Positions 17,000 through 20,689 of a stretch of DNA of 20,689 nucleotides are shown here, piece by piece. The stretch comes from an uncultured Acidobacteriota bacterium (GTDB lineage: Bacteria; Acidobacteriota; Vicinamibacteria; Vicinamibacterales; SCN-69-37). The translations under genes were made by a program, and so were the position numbers. The DNA is taken from NCBI GenBank assembly GCA_937880585.1, contig CALFMR010000105.1, forward strand, positions 1 through 20,689. Direction: 5' to 3'. Positions within the stretch are counted from its first letter, which is position 1. Every line of letters begins with the position of its first letter. The notes below the pieces were generated by a model, which was not told where the DNA came from, did not search any database, and saw only the letters and a program-made list of their open reading frames with translations.

Positions 17000-17037
17000 G
17001 CGCTCGGCGGCTTGCGCCCCGGCTCGCGCTGCAATGA
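16996..17037 (+). other. 13-codon mini-ORF bridging the PKS and NRPS genes
   Basis: The PKS stop lies within ATGA (16996-16999). That ATG opens a frame encoding MSARRLAPRLALQ, which stops at a TGA (17035-17037) lying within a second ATGA whose ATG is the NRPS start. No good ribosome binding site precedes the NRPS start, so terminating ribosomes could re-initiate twice. The arrangement is read directly; translation of the peptide and its role as a coupling relay are inference. Confidence 0.4.
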
Positions 17038-20000
17038 GCCGCCCGTTCGACGACATCTCGCGACTGACGCCGGAGCAGCGTCGTGTGCTCGTCCCGGCGC
17101 TCCGACGCCGGCAGGCCGAATTGCGCGCGCGCGAGGCTTCCGGCGGCGCGGACGGCTTCCACATCGAGCCGACAGAATCGCGCGCCGACGCGCCACTCGC
17201 GCCGCTGCAGGAAAAATTCTGGCTGTCGCAGACGCTCAATCCGCAGAGTGCCGCCGACAACATCGTCACGGCCTCGCGACTGCGAGGCGCGCTTTCGTCG
17301 CGGCACCTCTGGCAGGCGTTCGACGCGCTCATCGCGCGACACGACGTGCTGCGCACATCGTTCCCGGTCGTCGATGGCGAACCGCGCCAGCACGTGGCCG
17401 TCGACGTGGCCTTTGTGCCGGTTGAAGAAGATCTCGGCGCGTGCCCGCCAGCCGAACGCGACGCGCGCGTCCGGCAACGTGTGCGGGTGTTCGGCTCGGC
17501 GCCCTTCGTGCTCGATCGTCCGCCGCTCTTCCGCGTCCTGCTGCTGCGCCTCGACGAGGACGACCACGTGCTCGTCACGAACGTCCACCACATCATCTGT
17601 GACATCTGGTCGAGCCGGCTGTTGACCGTCGAGACCGCGGAGCTCTATGCCGCCGCCGTGGAGGGCCGGCCGGCGCGGCTCCCGGCGCTCGACGTGCAGT
17701 ACATGGACTTCGCCGCCGCGCACCGTCGCTGGATCGCGGGTCCCGGCGGCGCACGGCAAGCCGCCTACTGGAAGGAGCAACTCGCCGGCCTCGTCGTACA
17801 CGAGCTCGCGACGGATCGGCCGCGCATCCCCGGGCGGGGTCGCGCCGCGTCGACCAGCCGGCCGTTGTCGGCCGACGTGCTCGACGGTGTTCGCGATCTC
17901 GCGCGCGCCGAACAGGCGACGCCGTTCGTCGTGCTGCTCGCGGCGTTCGCGATCGTGCTGTCCCGGCACACCGGACAGTCGGAGGTCGTCGTCGGCACAC
18001 CGGTCGCCAACCGGACGAGTGCGCAAGTCGAGGCGATGGCCGGCGTGTTCGTCAACACGCTCGTACTTCGCGCCGATCTCCCGGACCACGCCACGGCGCG
18101 CGATCTCGTGAGGCGGCTGCGACAGACGTCGCTCGACGCGCTGCGCCATCAGAGCTATCCCGTCGAGCAACTCGTCGCCGACCTGCGACCGGCCCGCGAC
18201 TCGGGACGGCCCTCGCCGTTCTTCCAGGTGCTCTTCAACGTCCAGACAATTCCGCCGGCCGGGCAAGTCCTGGCGTCGCTCACGTCGACGCCCGTCGCGT
18301 TGGATGGCCCTGTCACGCAATTCGATCTGTCGGTGTCGATCGATCTCGTCGCCGAGCGTCATGTCGTCTTCTCCTACAACGCCGCCCTGTTCGATGCGGA
18401 GACCATCGACAGACTCATCGACGAATACGAGCGTGCGCTGGCGGCGACCGTCGCGCGGCCGGACACGCGCGTCGAGGACATCGACCTGATGTCGGACGCC
18501 GATCGCGCGCGCGTCCTGCACACGTGGAATGCCACCGACCGTGCGATCCCCGCCGACGAGACCATCGTCGATTGGATCTGGCGGCAAATGGCGCGCTCGC
18601 CGGAGGCGCCGGCTCTGCGCTGCGGCGAGCAGTCGCTGCGATATGGCGAACTCGCCGAGCGGACCGAACGGCTGGCCGACGTGCTGCGCTCGCAGGGCGT
18701 GGGGCCCGATGCCGTCGTCGGCATCCAGATCGACCGGTCGGTCGAGATGGTCGTCGCCCTGCTGGCCGTGCTGCGAGCCGGCGCGGCGTATCTTCCACTC
18801 GATCCGGCGCTGCCGCCCGAACGGCGCGCCTTCATGGCGCGCGACGCGGGTATCACGTTGATCCTCACGTCAGCGCGTTTGCAGTCTGCCGTGGCCTACG
18901 AGGACGCGCGGGTCATGTGCCTCGACGCCGCGGCGCCGGCAGGACGATCCGAATCGCCTTCCGCGCCGCCGCGGCGCGCGGGGCCCGACGATCTCGCCTA
19001 CGTGCTCTACACGTCCGGATCCACGGGTACGCCGAAAGGCGTCGCCGTGGCCCACGCCGCGCTGGCGAACCTCGTCGAAAGCATCCGCTCCGAGCCCGGC
19101 GTTGCCGCGACCGACCGCCTGCTCGCCGTGACGAACCTGTCGTTCGACATCGCCGGGCTCGAACTGTGGGTGCCTCTCGTGACGGGCGCGGAAGTGATCG
19201 TCGCGACCGCAACGGAGGCGGCCGACCCACGTCGGCTCGCGGCGATGATCGAACGTGATGAGGTCACGATGATGCAGGCGACGCCCGCGCTGTGGCGCAT
19301 GCTCATCGACGCCGGCTGGTGCGGCACGCCCCGGCTGACCGTGCTGTGCGGCGGCGAGACGATGTCGCGCGATCTCGCCGACGCGCTCGTCGGGCGAGCG
19401 CGCGCCGTCTGGAACCTGTACGGGCCGACCGAAACGACGATCTGGTCGACGATCGAACGCGTTGAGCCAGGCGACGGCGCGGTCTCCATCGGCCGGCCGA
19501 TCGCCAACACGCAGGTCTATGTCCTCGACCCGGCTGGCAGGCCGGTCCCCATCGGTGTGCCGGGCGAACTGTTCATCGGTGGCGCGGGCGTGGCGCGCGG
19601 CTATCTGGCGCGGCCGGATCTGACCGCCGAACGCTTCGTGCCGGACCGGTTCAGCGGCCGCCCGGGTGCACGCCTCTATCGCACGGGCGACCTCGTGCGA
19701 TTCCGCAACGACGGTCGACTCGACTATCTCGGCCGACTCGACACGCAAGTCAAGCTGCGCGGCTTCCGGATCGAGCTCGGCGAAGTGGACGCCGCGCTCG
19801 TCTCACATCCCGACGTGAGCCAGGCGGCGGCCGTCGTCCGGCCGGGTCCCGGCGGCGAGCTCGCCCTTGCCGCGTACGTCGTGTCGCGCGCCGGCGCCGT
19901 GGTCGATCGTGACGCCCTGCGCGTCTATCTGCATGGGCGACTCCCCGGTTACATGGTGCCGGCCGTCGTGACGGTGCTGCCGGCGATGCCGCTCACCGCG

Positions 20001-20689
20001 AGCGGGAAGATCAATCGCGCCGCGCTGCCCGATCCGGACGCGCCGACGCGATCGTCGTCTGACGCGCCGCCCATGTCGTCTCGGGAACGGATGCTCGCCG
20101 ATGTGTTTGCCGCGGTGCTGCGCGCGCCGAGCGTCGGCCCGGACGACGACTTCTTCGTCCTCGGCGGACACTCGCTGCTCGCGGTTCGGCTGATGGCGGC
20201 CATCGAGGAGGCGACAGGCCGCGCGCTGCCGCTCGCAACACTGTTCGAAGCGCGCACGCCTCGTCAGCTCGCGACCGCGATCGACACCGACGCCGATGCA
20301 GCGCCATCGATCCTGGTGCCGATGCAGAAGGCCGGGGCGAAGCCGCCGTTTTTCTGCGTGCACGGCATCGGCGGCGAAGTCCTCGTCTACTCGGCGCTCG
20401 CCGCCCGCATGGCACCCGATCGCCCGTTCGTCGGCATCTGTTCGCAGGCGATCGACGATCGCGAGACGCCGGCGCAGACGATCGAAGAACAGGCCGCACG
20501 CTATCTTCGCGAAATACTCCGCCACGCTCCCGATGGGCCGTACTACCTCGGCGGCTACTCGCACGGCGGGCGCGTCGCGCTCGAAATGGCGCTGCAGCTC
20601 AATGCGATGCACAGGCCCGTCGCCTGCGACGGCATCTTCGACACGACGGCGATGCCCAGCCTCACGGCGTCGCCGCTGTATGTCGGCCG
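17034..20689 (+). CDS. non-ribosomal peptide synthetase, C-A(Gly)-T-TE (3' partial)
   Basis: An NRPS module that condenses the upstream polyketide acyl group with an amino acid and releases it. The frame is open from the ATG at 17034 to the window edge (1218 residues seen). N-terminus (1-47): a basic helix with DISRLTPEQRRVL, a likely docking segment. C domain (about 48-490): H185-H186-x3-D190, with Ile where Gly usually follows the Asp. A domain (about 500-995): LYTSGSTGTPKG, LYGPTETT, YRTGDL, KLRGFRIELGE and TASGKINR. Pocket residues are D705, I706, L709, Q748, L771, G773, L795, I803, W804 and K992, giving DILQLGLIWK, the code I know for glycine. T domain: S1047 in LGGHSLL. TE: HGIGG, then S1176 in GYSHG; the catalytic Asp and His lie outside the window or are not yet visible. 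It follows the PKS gene by 34 bp and is surely in one operon with it. Confidence 0.94.
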   Translation, partial: MSRPFDDISRLTPEQRRVLVPALRRRQAELRAREASGGADGFHIEPTESRADAPLAPLQEKFWLSQTLNPQSAADNIVTASRLRGALSSRHLWQAFDALIARHDVLRTSFPVVDGEPRQHVAVDVAFVPVEEDLGACPPAERDARVRQRVRVFGSAPFVLDRPPLFRVLLLRLDEDDHVLVTNVHHIICDIWSSRLLTVETAELYAAAVEGRPARLPALDVQYMDFAAAHRRWIAGPGGARQAAYWKEQLAGLVVHELATDRPRIPGRGRAASTSRPLSADVLDGVRDLARAEQATPFVVLLAAFAIVLSRHTGQSEVVVGTPVANRTSAQVEAMAGVFVNTLVLRADLPDHATARDLVRRLRQTSLDALRHQSYPVEQLVADLRPARDSGRPSPFFQVLFNVQTIPPAGQVLASLTSTPVALDGPVTQFDLSVSIDLVAERHVVFSYNAALFDAETIDRLIDEYERALAATVARPDTRVEDIDLMSDADRARVLHTWNATDRAIPADETIVDWIWRQMARSPEAPALRCGEQSLRYGELAERTERLADVLRSQGVGPDAVVGIQIDRSVEMVVALLAVLRAGAAYLPLDPALPPERRAFMARDAGITLILTSARLQSAVAYEDARVMCLDAAAPAGRSESPSAPPRRAGPDDLAYVLYTSGSTGTPKGVAVAHAALANLVESIRSEPGVAATDRLLAVTNLSFDIAGLELWVPLVTGAEVIVATATEAADPRRLAAMIERDEVTMMQATPALWRMLIDAGWCGTPRLTVLCGGETMSRDLADALVGRARAVWNLYGPTETTIWSTIERVEPGDGAVSIGRPIANTQVYVLDPAGRPVPIGVPGELFIGGAGVARGYLARPDLTAERFVPDRFSGRPGARLYRTGDLVRFRNDGRLDYLGRLDTQVKLRGFRIELGEVDAALVSHPDVSQAAAVVRPGPGGELALAAYVVSRAGAVVDRDALRVYLHGRLPGYMVPAVVTVLPAMPLTASGKINRAALPDPDAPTRSSSDAPPMSSRERMLADVFAAVLRAPSVGPDDDFFVLGGHSLLAVRLMAAIEEATGRALPLATLFEARTPRQLATAIDTDADAAPSILVPMQKAGAKPPFFCVHGIGGEVLVYSALAARMAPDRPFVGICSQAIDDRETPAQTIEEQAARYLREILRHAPDGPYYLGGYSHGGRVALEMALQLNAMHRPVACDGIFDTTAMPSLTASPLYVG

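Noticed and set aside
17586..17612. Condensation domain as a heterocyclisation (Cy) domain
   Set aside because: Cy domains carry DxxxxD in place of HHxxxD; both His residues are present here, and glycine has no side chain to cyclise.
16836..18587. A 583-codon minus-strand frame across the PKS-NRPS junction
   Set aside because: It is antisense to the ACP and C-domain coding regions, has biased composition and no recognisable motif.

Overview
The window is GC-rich throughout and reads like a chromosomal segment of a soil Acidobacteriota member, perhaps a Vicinamibacteria-like lineage. I infer this from gene content: a Ser/Thr kinase fused to a PD40 propeller, an ADOP-type orphan MacB/FtsX permease, and secreted proteins with Gly/Arg-rich 'GRGG' inserts. 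No rRNA, tRNA, CRISPR array or insertion sequence is visible. Two genes are cut by the window edges: the kinase at the left and an NRPS at the right.

Left part (1-9536), left to right: the C-terminal two thirds of a receptor-like kinase (+); a frameshifted, truncated hicB antitoxin relic (-) abutting the kinase stop codon; a secreted TIM-barrel glycosidase-like protein (-) divergent from a secreted YceI-family protein (+) that ends in a clear intrinsic terminator; the ADOP permease (+); and, convergent with it, a 604-residue protein of unknown function (-) carrying an LNPQPLPP motif.

Right part (9645-20689): a polytopic GT-C-like membrane protein (-) is divergent from a two-protein polyketide/non-ribosomal peptide assembly line (+). 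The roughly 100-bp region between them holds an AT-rich, nearly perfect inverted repeat that could be an operator. The first enzyme is one complete PKS module, KS-AT-DH-KR-ACP, with a malonyl-type AT, a B-type KR and intact catalytic motifs. The second is an NRPS, C-A-T-TE, whose binding-pocket residues spell DILQLGLIWK, the signature I know for glycine. The two are joined by an unusual ATGA / 13-codon mini-ORF / ATGA relay.

Taken together, the last two genes predict that an acyl starter is extended by one malonyl unit, reduced and dehydrated to a trans-2-enoyl thioester, condensed with glycine and released by the thioesterase. The product would be an N-(2-enoyl)glycine or a compound derived from it. 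The starter unit, any tailoring genes and the end of the thioesterase lie outside the window.
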